The position numbers and the translations under genes were made by a program. Under the pieces are notes generated by a model. It saw only the letters and a list, made by a program, of their open reading frames with translations. It did no database searches and was not told where the DNA came from. Below, in pieces: positions 10,941 to 19,717 of a stretch of DNA of 64,000 bases (position 1 is its first letter; the number at the start of each line of letters is the position of its first letter). The DNA is from Monocercomonoides exilis (lineage: Eukaryota; Preaxostyla; Oxymonadida; Polymastigidae), in NCBI GenBank assembly GCA_001643675.2, contig LSRY02000041.1, positions 126,501 through 190,500 on the forward strand, in the 5' to 3' direction.

Positions 10941-11430
10941 CAAAGAAGAACGAGAAGAAGAGATGTTGAAACAGCAAAGAACGGAAGAGCACTGGAAATG
11001 GAGCAATTGCAGTAGAGGAGGAGCGGAGTTCAGATGTGATCGTATTGTATTGTCTGTTTGAATGATATTTTTGAACGAAGTGGAAGCAGAGGCCTCACCG
11101 AAGTATCATGTGGAAAGCTGGTAGCTGTGTGAGGAGTGGGTTGTACAGAGCGAAGAGACAGAAGTGATGGTGGATAAGGGGTTTTGGAGCAGGCGTGCGT
11201 GCAGAGAGAAGGGAAGTGATGGAAATAAAGATGGAGATAAGATGAAGAAGGGGGAGACAAAGAGGAAGGAGAGAGAAAGTGAAAGCGAAGAGGAATTATT
11301 AATGTTATCTATAAATTTCTCCGATAAGACACATTTTTATTGTGCACGTCACAATTAATCGGATATTTCATCTTCTTCGTCGTTGACTTGTGATTCAACT
11401 CATTTTTCTGATGATACAGCAGTTTTCACA

Positions 11431-11880
11431 TCATTGAGCAGTGGAAGAAAAAGTTAATGGAGCAATTGAAAGTTTTTGCATCCTGTTGTCATCTGGCCAA
11501 CCGTTGCTGCGATTAGGAGAAAGATCAGAAAGGAGCAGGACAGCCAAAATATATCTTGAAAGAGACAGACAGTTGTGTAGACACCAACAAAGGCAGTTTT
11601 TGCAAGAGGAATGGAATGCATTCAGACAGCTGTGCAGGCAGAGAGAGAAGGCATGCAAGAACGCAACGCGATTTGAAAAGAGAAGTTCAGCCATCGTTGC
11701 ATTCTGATGCATTTCCTGAACTGTCTCTTGAGAAGACATCATTCTCTTCCTCTTTATGCTCTTCCTCTTCTCCTTCTTTTCCCACTTCTTCATCACATTC
11801 TTCTTCTTTTTTGATGTTTCCTCTCACTTCATATTGGATCAGATCCGCAACATTCGAATGTGTGTAAGATTTTCAATCAA
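11431..11880 (+). pseudogene. Coding-like relic, charged helix followed by Ser-rich stretch
   Basis: The plus strand reads KVNGAIESFCILLSSGQPLL, then a charged helix-like stretch including FLQEEWNAFRQLCRQREKAC to about 11,707. In another frame it continues with a Ser-rich segment to about 11,865. This lies just upstream of inverted-duplicate copy 2 and may belong to the same former gene. No family is recognised. The two-frame structure implies decay or an unseen intron. Confidence 0.3.
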
Positions 11881-11917
11881 AAGATAAATAAATCACGCAA
11901 AAAGTTTTATCATTTTG

Positions 11918-12850
11918 TTAGGCTGTTTTCAACAACATCATCGTCACTTTCAATGCATTCTGCAGTTTCGCTGGATGTGCATTTGATCCTCTTTTCTCTT
12001 CTGCGGCACACATCCTGCTATGTTTTGGAGCTTCGAATAGATTTGGTGAACAAGCTGCGCTGAATGGAGTAAATGGGCATCGCACGTAAAATGGCAGTGG
12101 AAGGGGGAAGGAGCAGCCAGATACGTCGAGCTCATGCTCTATCTTTGTGATACTACCAAGGAACTAAGAGAGGACAGCGTGTTCCAAAGGAAGAAGAAAA
12201 GAAAGAAAACTACAAAAGTTAGTTGAGCGCAGAGCAGAGGAAAGGAGTCAGCTGGAAACGTAAAAGCCGAAGACGAAGACAAAACAGAAAGACGAGTTTT
12301 ATGCATATCAAATTGACGCTTTCGACACAGGGCTTCCACAGGCAGTCACAGAAAGGAGGAGGAGGGACAGAGGAAAAGAAGGAGGTAATGAAAATGATGA
12401 TGAACAGTACCAGACATTTTACTCATTTGACAGCACATTCTCATCTGCTCAGCTGCACACTCAAAACATCACAGCCTCCTCAACATTTGCTTCTCTTCCT
12501 TTTTCTCCCTTTTTGCACACACAATTGTCTGCCCCTTCTGTTCTTGTTGACACTCCATTGAATCCCTTAACATTTTCATCTCCTTCCACAGACTTCTCTT
12601 CACTCACACAGAAGTCCTTCTGCACATAGAAAATTTCATCTCCATCTTTATCTCCTTATTCTTCTATTTCTTCTTTCTAACTGCTTATTCCTTGTATTAT
12701 TCTTGAGAAGAGCAGATTGCGCAATGCAGGTGTGTTGCAATCAGGAGCGAGTGAACAGTGAGGGATGTGTTTGAGCGGTGGAGGATTACACTGAACTGAA
12801 CAGCACATGAGGCTATCAAGGGATTAGTGTTGGTGGTGAGGAAAAGAAGA
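11918..12850 (+). pseudogene. Inverted-duplicate copy 2 of a decayed surface-protein-like gene
   Basis: After an acceptor-like TTTGTTAG at about 11,921 the plus strand reads AVFNNIIVTFNAFCSFAGCA and on to NGVNGHRT, ending at a TAA that also fits a GTAAAA donor. The RYVELMLYLCDTTKEL block and the KDEFYAYQIDAFDTGLPQAV block follow, then a Ser/Pro/Thr-rich stretch with several -TFSS- motifs to about 12,627, and degraded similarity to the GKSRLGNAGVF block to about 12,850. It is the mirror image of 5560-6540. The TAG found in copy 1 is absent here, so the two copies differ in their lesions. A small intron (12,076-12,106) would join NGHRT to the next block in frame. I treat it as a pseudogene. Confidence 0.45.
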
Positions 12851-12970
12851 AGGAAAAGAGGTATTTCACAGAGTCATTTGAATAACTCAGAAAAAAAGGT
12901 TTCTCAAAAAAGAAGATGAAAGAAGCAAAAACAAAGAATAAATATATCACGATTTTGGCCACTCTTTTCT

Positions 12971-14127
12971 TTGATTTTCTGTCCGAAATCTGAAATTGAC
13001 GAAGGGCTCAACAATAAATCATTCAAACGCGATTTGCTTTCAGCATTTTCATTTGTCTATGCATCATTTTCGTTCACTTCTTTTTCTTTCCCACATCCAC
13101 TTCTTCTCCCTCTTTGCCTCCGTCTTTGTCTTCTCTTTCTCCTTCCTCTTCCTCTTCCTCTTCCCGCTCCTCCAGAACCGCAAGCGCAATCACTGCTGGA
13201 GACAGAACCATATCCTCCATCCTCAGCCAAACCTCCTCCATTCCCTTCTCCACAATCTCCCCCACTTCACACACTGCAACCCCTCTCCCCATCACTTCAT
13301 CACTTCCTCGTCCAGCTTCACCACCACACACCTCGACTGCGGAGATCGCGAAGCCAGCAGCAATGTAATAAACAGATCGCATTCACATCTGCCTCTGTAA
13401 AGATCCGCTTACTCCCCGACTTCGTGCACACCGATGCTGCAAGCGAAGGAAGCGGGGCGACCAGCGGAACAGAAAGCATCGCTGAAAGCACCACATCGTA
13501 TTCATACGCAACATACACATTAAGCACCGCTTGCCGCGCATATGCCCAAGCCGCCTCTCGATGTCATCCATCGCTCCTGCCGATGTGTATGAAGCATCCA
13601 CAGCCGACACATCTGAAGGGTCAATCGCATGCGCTGAAGATAGCCGATCATCTCCTATCGCCTTCTTCTCTACGCTTCTTAACCTTCTGAATGGTGAAGC
13701 AGAAGAAGAAAACTGATATTCCCGAAAGAAGAGAATATTGCTGCACTTCGATTGCAACAAGAAGCTTTTTGAAATAATCTTTCGTTTCATACAACAGCTC
13801 CAATGGATCCACAGACATCACATCCACATTCGGATCAGAAATATCTGTCATCAGCCAATACTCACCGTTTTCTAGCGATGGAAATAGATGGAACAGAATA
13901 TATTCAGCTGAGGAGTTGGAATGGGAAGAAGAAGTGGAGGAGGAAGTGAGGAAGATGAGGGAGAAAGAGGAAAAGGAGATAGAAAAATTGAGAAAGAAGA
14001 TGAAAAAAGACAAAGAAGGAAAAGAAGGAGAAAGATGAAAAGTTGAAAGTTTTGAGGAAGAAATGAAGAAGAAAGAAGAAATCAAAAAAGATGTGGCACA
14101 GAAGATTTTGAAGGAGATTTCAGACAT
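12971..14127 (-). pseudogene. Three-frame relic of a helical-repeat-like gene
   Basis: On the minus strand coding-like blocks follow each other in different frames. They are EYILFHLFPSLENGEYWLMT with DPLELLYETKDYFKKLLVAI (about 13,920-13,740), DPSDVSAVDASYTSAGAMDD (about 13,630), EAAWAYARQAVLNVYVAYEY (about 13,550) and RSVYYIAAGFAISAVEVCGG (about 13,375), then an acidic low-complexity tail. The EAAWAYARQAVLNV block resembles an armadillo repeat helix. Two frame switches within 300 bases without convincing introns argue for a pseudogene; one 47-nt intron is possible at 13,560-13,610. The opposite strand also has long open frames, so identification is tentative. Confidence 0.35.
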
Positions 14128-14130
14128 TTG

Positions 14131-14879
14131 AAATGAAATTAAATCTCAAACTTTTTCTTCTTTTTCTTCTTTTTCATTCAGTCACATCTTCAATCAAGCA
14201 GAACAGGCTGATCTTTGCGTCAAGGAAATCATATCGCCAGAGGGAGTCTGCTGGTTTCTGTGTGTCAAGATGTCGCTGCTCATGTGACAGCTGGACTTGT
14301 CGAAGGAGTTATGTGAGAGTGTGTTTGTAGTGGAGGTGAGGTGGAATGTGCTGAGGTTGTTTTAGATGGGACTGGTGACGAAGGTGTGGTTGAGGAAGTG
14401 GGAGCTGACTGAGAAGAGAAAATAAAGAAAATGAACGAAATGAATTCGTAGAAAAAGATTGACAAATTATTTTTTAGTCTGAGAAGCGATAAGAAGTGTT
14501 ATGAAAGATTCATTTGGAAAACATTGGAGATAAAAGAAGACAATATGAATTGCATTTTCAAATGGGGGATTAAGATGAAGGAGAGCAGAAACTGAAGAAA
14601 AATGAATGGAGGATAAGAAAGAAGCTGAATGGGAATGTAATATGAAGAATTAAGAGAAAAAGAAGAGTTTATGAAAGTTGTTATCATTAATTATTGTAAC
14701 TCCTTCATTTTTTGAAACGATATTTACTTAATCTGTTGGGCTGATCAGCAGATACTGGAATATTTTTAAGAGATTTCATCTAGATTAATGAAAGGCACAT
14801 TTCTTTGTCGACGGAATAATAAAAACTCACATATTTGTTGCATTTTTTAAAGTTCTTTAATTATTTTTTTTCACTTTTA
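14131..14879. other. Spacer
   Basis: No supported gene. Short Ser-rich frames on both strands have no motif. From about 14,690 the sequence becomes strongly AT-rich and leads into the dispersed repeat. Confidence 0.5.
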
Positions 14880-15173
14880 TTTGCTTTGTATTAAATATAT
14901 AAATTCTTTTTTTTCTTTTGAATGTGTTTTGTTGGTTAAACTTAATTTATTATTTGTTAATTTTTCTTAAACTTGATCAAAAAATCCTTTTTCACAAAAA
15001 ACATTAAAAAGGTTTGTTTTTTTGTTCTTCTTAATAAAACAAATATATATTACAGAAATAAAACCTAAATACTTGAAATAAATTTAACAAACTCTTTAAT
15101 CATCAAATACCATAATAGATTTTATTTTTTCGATTTTTGATCTTTTTTTATGATGTCAAAAAAAATCACCCAA
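14880..15173 (-). repeat. Dispersed repeat, copy 2, abutting the transposase
   Basis: Read on the minus strand from 15,173, this begins TTTGGGTGATTTTTTTTGAC and continues through AT-rich sequence that matches 1487-1780 for roughly 250-290 bases, with indels. It starts abruptly inside the transposase reading frame, whose last 17 codons and stop are formed by the repeat. The terminus resembles, but is not the same as, the MITE ends elsewhere in the window. No second terminus or target-site duplication could be seen. Confidence 0.6.
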
Positions 15174-15745
15174 ACCTTTGATTTTGAACTTCCCTTGTGG
15201 AATTTTCTCCTTCTTGGAATAGCCTTGTCAATTTCTACAATTTCACCATCACCTCCAATTGGCTGAGAATCCTGAAATGTGATTATCGAAGAAATTACAC
15301 GAAATTGAGAATACCAAAAACAAACGGTCTTTCTGTTGATGTCTTGATGAAAACTTGTTTGAGTGATATTCAATTTCAAACAAAAATGTAAAATGATTCT
15401 GAGAAGTTTGTTCAATGGTATTTTCGAGTTAAAGAATGAAGTATTTTCAAATAAACTGATCGATTTGTCGCATTTTGCACATCTGTATTGTTTTCTTGTT
15501 TCGAATCTTGAATAAATGTGCATTTTATTCAAACATCTCGGACATTTTTTATAGACAACTTTCAGCACATTCTTGATGAGCCAATCAAATGAACATGAAA
15601 CGCAAGGACATTTATCATTCAAATCTGCAATATCCTTTCTCGAATCGTTGATACTTGTTGGCATTGAATAGAAATCTAGCAATAAATCATTTATTTTGTT
15701 TTGTTGTTTGTAATATTCAAATTTTATTGATAACAATTTGCCCAT
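15122..15745 (-). pseudogene. Truncated Merlin/IS1016-like transposase (ISXO2/DDE_Tnp_IS1595 type)
   Basis: The frame starts at an ATG (15,745) and encodes 207 residues. A zinc ribbon has two Cys-x2-Cys pairs (CPRC and CAKC) around a basic segment ending YRCAKC. It is followed by SLFENTSFFNSKIPLNKLLR and a helical stretch, then SQPIGGDGEIVEID. This last motif holds the first catalytic Asp of the Merlin/IS1016 DDE family; the usual Glu after it is Lys here. Intact family members run about 100 residues further and carry the second Asp and the final Glu or Asn. Here the frame runs into a dispersed repeat and stops, so the copy lacks two catalytic residues and should be inactive. Confidence in the family is good; the right end of the element is not visible. 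Confidence 0.7.
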
Positions 15746-16636
15746 AAATTTATTATTTTGTTAATGGAAATATTGACTTTTTATTAATTTTAATCTGTTT
15801 CAGTCGGCACTGAAATATTAAAAAAACTTATCGAATAAAATCATAATATCATATTGTGCACAAACAAATTATTAAATTGGCATAATAGTACAATATAGCA
15901 TTTTTCAAATTTCACAAATAACACACTATTCTGATGATATATGTTGTTTAAAGCACATGCTGTATGATAAAAGTTTGCGGAAATGTGTTATTGATAAAAA
16001 TAAAAAAATAAATCATTTCTATTTTTTCGTAATTTAAATTTTATCAAATGAACGCATTCCGAAGCAATTTTCACCATCTCCATCTCCCAAATTAACATCT
16101 CAATCATTAAAAACGTTTTTTTATCTTTTGCACAATGGGATCTCGGCTTTTTGAATTTTTCACCAATTACAATTATTTTATCTTATCCCATTAATAATTT
16201 GAAAAATTATATTTTTCTAATTTTTTCAACTTCATAAGAAAACGTTTCCGCACAAAATCATTAGCATTAAAAACAATAACATAATAAATGAAATCATACA
16301 ATATAAATTTTTTTCTATTTCAGTGAATATCACATTGTATTATTATGCCATTAAATTTCGCAAAAAAACAAAAGAATTCCTGTTTCAATGTGTACTCTTA
16401 CCGAATTTTTTCTTGGGAATCCCTTGGAATTAAAAATATTTTGTGTTATGCATTTGACTGAAAAAGTGCAAAAAAAGATATGAATTATGAAATAAAAAAT
16501 CACATGAGAAATTGATGAAAAAGAAATAAAAGTGATGAATACACAATGAAGAACAAGAACATTTATTATTCATAAAGAAAAAAGAATAATAATTTTTATT
16601 CTAATCTTTCATTTCTTGTTTCTTATCCATGCACAA
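15746..16636. other. AT-rich spacer
   Basis: About 890 bases of very AT-rich sequence with stops in all frames. It lies between the start of the transposase and the 3' end of the beta-helix surface protein. A terminal inverted repeat of the transposon might be expected here, but I could not pair one with the other side. Confidence 0.5.
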
Positions 16637-19051
16637 TTAGTTTTTTGATCTCTTTTTCCTCACAACAACAATGACAATCACAATCACCACAACTACCACA
16701 ACAACAACAATCGGCACAACAATGGCAACAACAATCACTCCTGTGCTTGTTTTCTTTTCATCTTTTGTTTGATCTTCTTCTGGATTGTCAATTGGTTTCT
16801 TTTTCTTTCCCTTGATATACTTTTCATACACATCCTCAGGCTCTGATGTTGAACTTATTGCTGCCACAATCCACCCAACAGTGGAATCATCAAAATCATT
16901 CGCAAACTCAAAGGCATTTTCTTGTTCACAGAATTCTTTGAAATCCAATGCCGATATGAACATCGAAGTGGTTTTTGATCCAGCTTTGTTTGAGCTGTCA
17001 ATCTCCAGATTGTTTGCAGCCGGAAGCTTCAAATTTGACACTGCCTTGAACATATCAATACATATTGCACCAGCGATTCCATTCGATGATGAACAGGACT
17101 TGAATGTGCATTTTCTTGTTCTTCCCAGTGAAATATTTGATTCATTATAAAAACATTTAATTCTCAAGCCTGCAACATTTCCAAATTCAGCATATATTTC
17201 CTGAACTTTCACTCCCTCGACAGAAATCTTTCCATCCGAATTTCCATTTAAATCAATGTTTATTGCAGGTCCCACTTCAAGATTGAGTTTGTTAATCTCC
17301 ACTCCGTTCAATGACACTTCACTGGCTCCATCAAAATCAAAGGGAAACCTAGAGAATGACACAAATGAGGTCTCATCTGTGCATTTCACTGTGTCCATTT
17401 CCACTGTTCCAGTTGTCACAAACACCAGATGTTTTCCGATGGAACTGTTTCCATCAGCATTTGAATTCATTCCTTCTTGTGTTTGTGATCCGATTCTGAC
17501 AAATCGACATGTTGATATTTTCAGTGATATTGAACCTGATCCTGCACTGATTAATGAGTCCCAATTCTTTTCTGTTGAAGAGAATTGGAAAGCCAGATAC
17601 TTGAATTCCACAATTTTCTGGCAAGAAAAGAGAATTGATGAAACAGAAACATCACAACTGATTGAAGCTTCTGTGTTTCCTTCTCCATTGTCATTCACTC
17701 CTTCGATTGTAATTCCACTATCAACATCAAATGTGATTTCCTCAGCTTTGATTGGATCATCCGTTCTGACAATGTCAACAAAGCATGCTCCACTTTTTGT
17801 CAAATATTCGTAAGCATCATTTAAACTATTAATTGCAGATTCAACACTCACGCCGTTTCCATAACAATCTTTCTTCACAAATGCCCTTGTCATGTTATCT
17901 GGTTTTGGAGGAGGAGGATCGAAATATTTGCTGGTGAAATCGTATTCCATTTTATTTTCTTCGTCATATCCGACAACGTTCCACGAATTGTCTTTTCGTG
18001 TGAAATCAGCTGCAAAACTTGCCTTCATTGCATCTGCGATGTCTTTTAATATAAACTCATTTTTCGTGCGAATTGCCAATCCAGTATTTCTTTTTGACTC
18101 TCCTTTTCCACGACTGCAATTCTGAAATACCAGATTCTTTCCATCTGTTGGCCATTTCAGTTGTGATGCTGATGTTATTCCTGTCATATTCAAATAGATA
18201 CCTCCTGCGTAGCCTGAATTGCAAGAAGTGAAAGTTGTGACTCCTCCATCTGCAACTGTGAATTTGCTTTTATGATGTTCGCTATAAAAGAAGACAACAC
18301 TACCTCTAGACGATTGACATTCCGTGAATGTGCTGCCATTCAAAGTTACATCTGCTTCATAATGAGATCCAATTATATTTACAATTTCAATATTGCTTGA
18401 TATTTTTTTTAACGTGACGTTATTCATTGACACTGTTACTTTCTGATTTATGCCGAAAAGAGTATTGTCAAATATTGCAATATCATCATCATCAGTGCAC
18501 TCAACATTTTCCATTATTAATATCCCATTATGCATTCTCACAAAATTCAAATGGATTTTTGTTTCATAAGACAACGGCCGAATAAATTGACAGTTGTTAA
18601 TTGTGAGTTCTTCTCCTCCACGAATTAATGAAAAAATTCCTTGTGGGACATTTTCTTTATTCAAAGTGATTGGAAAAAGGAATGCTAAATATTTGAATTC
18701 AACATCCCAACTACATGAGAATAAATCATTTCCTGGATGAACGTTACAATTTATTGCAACAATTTCATTTTTTGTTCCTTTGCTGTCAACTCCTTCCATA
18801 GTAATTCCATATCCAGATCCAATTGAAATAGCTTCCGCTTTCAATGCAGTTGCGGAATTTACAACATAAATGTTGCATGAATGATTTTTTCTCAGAAGAT
18901 CATAAGCACTTTTTAATGATTTCTTTTCCTGACCAATCTCTGTGCCAGTGTTGGTGTCATTTCCACTTTGTTTTACGTAAACTTCATATATATCTTCTTC
19001 ATTCAATTCTTGTGATGTTGCAAATGTGAAAGCCAGTAAAACAAAGAGCAT
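16637..19051 (-). CDS. Secreted, membrane-anchored right-handed beta-helix surface protein (two modules)
   Basis: A single-exon gene of 804 residues. The start is placed at the ATG at 19,051 because it opens directly into a signal peptide (MLFVLLAFTFATSQ); the frame is open further upstream only from a GTG. Two tandem modules of about 380 residues follow. Each begins with YEVYVKQSGND or TRAFVKKDCYGN, then a SLKSAYDLL/SLNDAYEYL helix, an ISIGSGYGITMEGV/ITFDVDSGITIEGV strand pair, a conserved SC..VEFKYLAF core and short beta-strand repeats. The C-terminus has a proline/lysine-rich linker, a transmembrane helix made almost only of Val and Ile, and a basic RKKRSKN tail. This is the architecture of the large cell-surface families of metamonads. 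The ligand is unknown. It is intact, unlike the relics at 2-14 kb. Confidence 0.75.
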   Translation of the reverse strand: MLFVLLAFTFATSQELNEEDIYEVYVKQSGNDTNTGTEIGQEKKSLKSAYDLLRKNHSCNIYVVNSATALKAEAISIGSGYGITMEGVDSKGTKNEIVAINCNVHPGNDLFSCSWDVEFKYLAFLFPITLNKENVPQGIFSLIRGGEELTINNCQFIRPLSYETKIHLNFVRMHNGILIMENVECTDDDDIAIFDNTLFGINQKVTVSMNNVTLKKISSNIEIVNIIGSHYEADVTLNGSTFTECQSSRGSVVFFYSEHHKSKFTVADGGVTTFTSCNSGYAGGIYLNMTGITSASQLKWPTDGKNLVFQNCSRGKGESKRNTGLAIRTKNEFILKDIADAMKASFAADFTRKDNSWNVVGYDEENKMEYDFTSKYFDPPPPKPDNMTRAFVKKDCYGNGVSVESAINSLNDAYEYLTKSGACFVDIVRTDDPIKAEEITFDVDSGITIEGVNDNGEGNTEASISCDVSVSSILFSCQKIVEFKYLAFQFSSTEKNWDSLISAGSGSISLKISTCRFVRIGSQTQEGMNSNADGNSSIGKHLVFVTTGTVEMDTVKCTDETSFVSFSRFPFDFDGASEVSLNGVEINKLNLEVGPAINIDLNGNSDGKISVEGVKVQEIYAEFGNVAGLRIKCFYNESNISLGRTRKCTFKSCSSSNGIAGAICIDMFKAVSNLKLPAANNLEIDSSNKAGSKTTSMFISALDFKEFCEQENAFEFANDFDDSTVGWIVAAISSTSEPEDVYEKYIKGKKKKPIDNPEEDQTKDEKKTSTGVIVVAIVVPIVVVVVVVVIVIVIVVVRKKRSKN

Positions 19052-19403
19052 GAGTTTTGATGTTTCTTGATCGATATCGCAACAGATCAACACATCCTTA
19101 ATACAAACTCAAATCGATGCAATAAATGGCTTGCTTTTCATAATTAATCAACGGAAAAGTTTCTTCATAAAAATTGGATAATTCTCAATATGAATGAAAG
19201 CTCTTGTTCAAACTGTGACTGATTTATGAATTGAATGAAAGTTAACACCCTTTAGAAATTTTTTATAACTATGTTTTTAATTATTATTTTCAAAAAGATA
19301 AGGGAAATATGGTATTAGCAAAAATGTTTAATATGCACAAATGAAACCTTTGCGACATATAAATTTGAGAGGTTTATGTCGGACGAAAGAATTTATTTGT
19401 GAG

Positions 19404-19454
<51 letters not shown>

Positions 19455-19717
19455 TTTTTTTTTTTTTTTTTTTTTTTTAACTTTTCGAATTTTGTTCCAC
19501 AAATTGCTTTCAAATATTTTTCTCAACTTTTTAAAATTTCTTTTTTTTATTTTGAAAAATAATGTCAGAATTTCAATTATTCAAATGCGGAAATAGTTTG
19601 GAACAAATCACTTAATTTTTCATAAATTCAAAAATTCTGTACCATTTTTATTTTTTCGTTCACATTCAAAAATATTTTGTAAAAAAAATCCTAATAATGG
19701 AATTTTGGTAAAGAATA
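19052..19717. other. Spacer with (ATT)n and poly-T microsatellites
   Basis: AT-rich region upstream of the beta-helix gene and downstream of the MRH-domain gene (both minus strand). It should hold the promoter of the former and the 3' end of the latter. About 17 ATT units (about 19,406-19,455) followed by a T run (19,454-19,478) are the only notable structure. The open frames over them are repeat artefacts. Confidence 0.6.
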
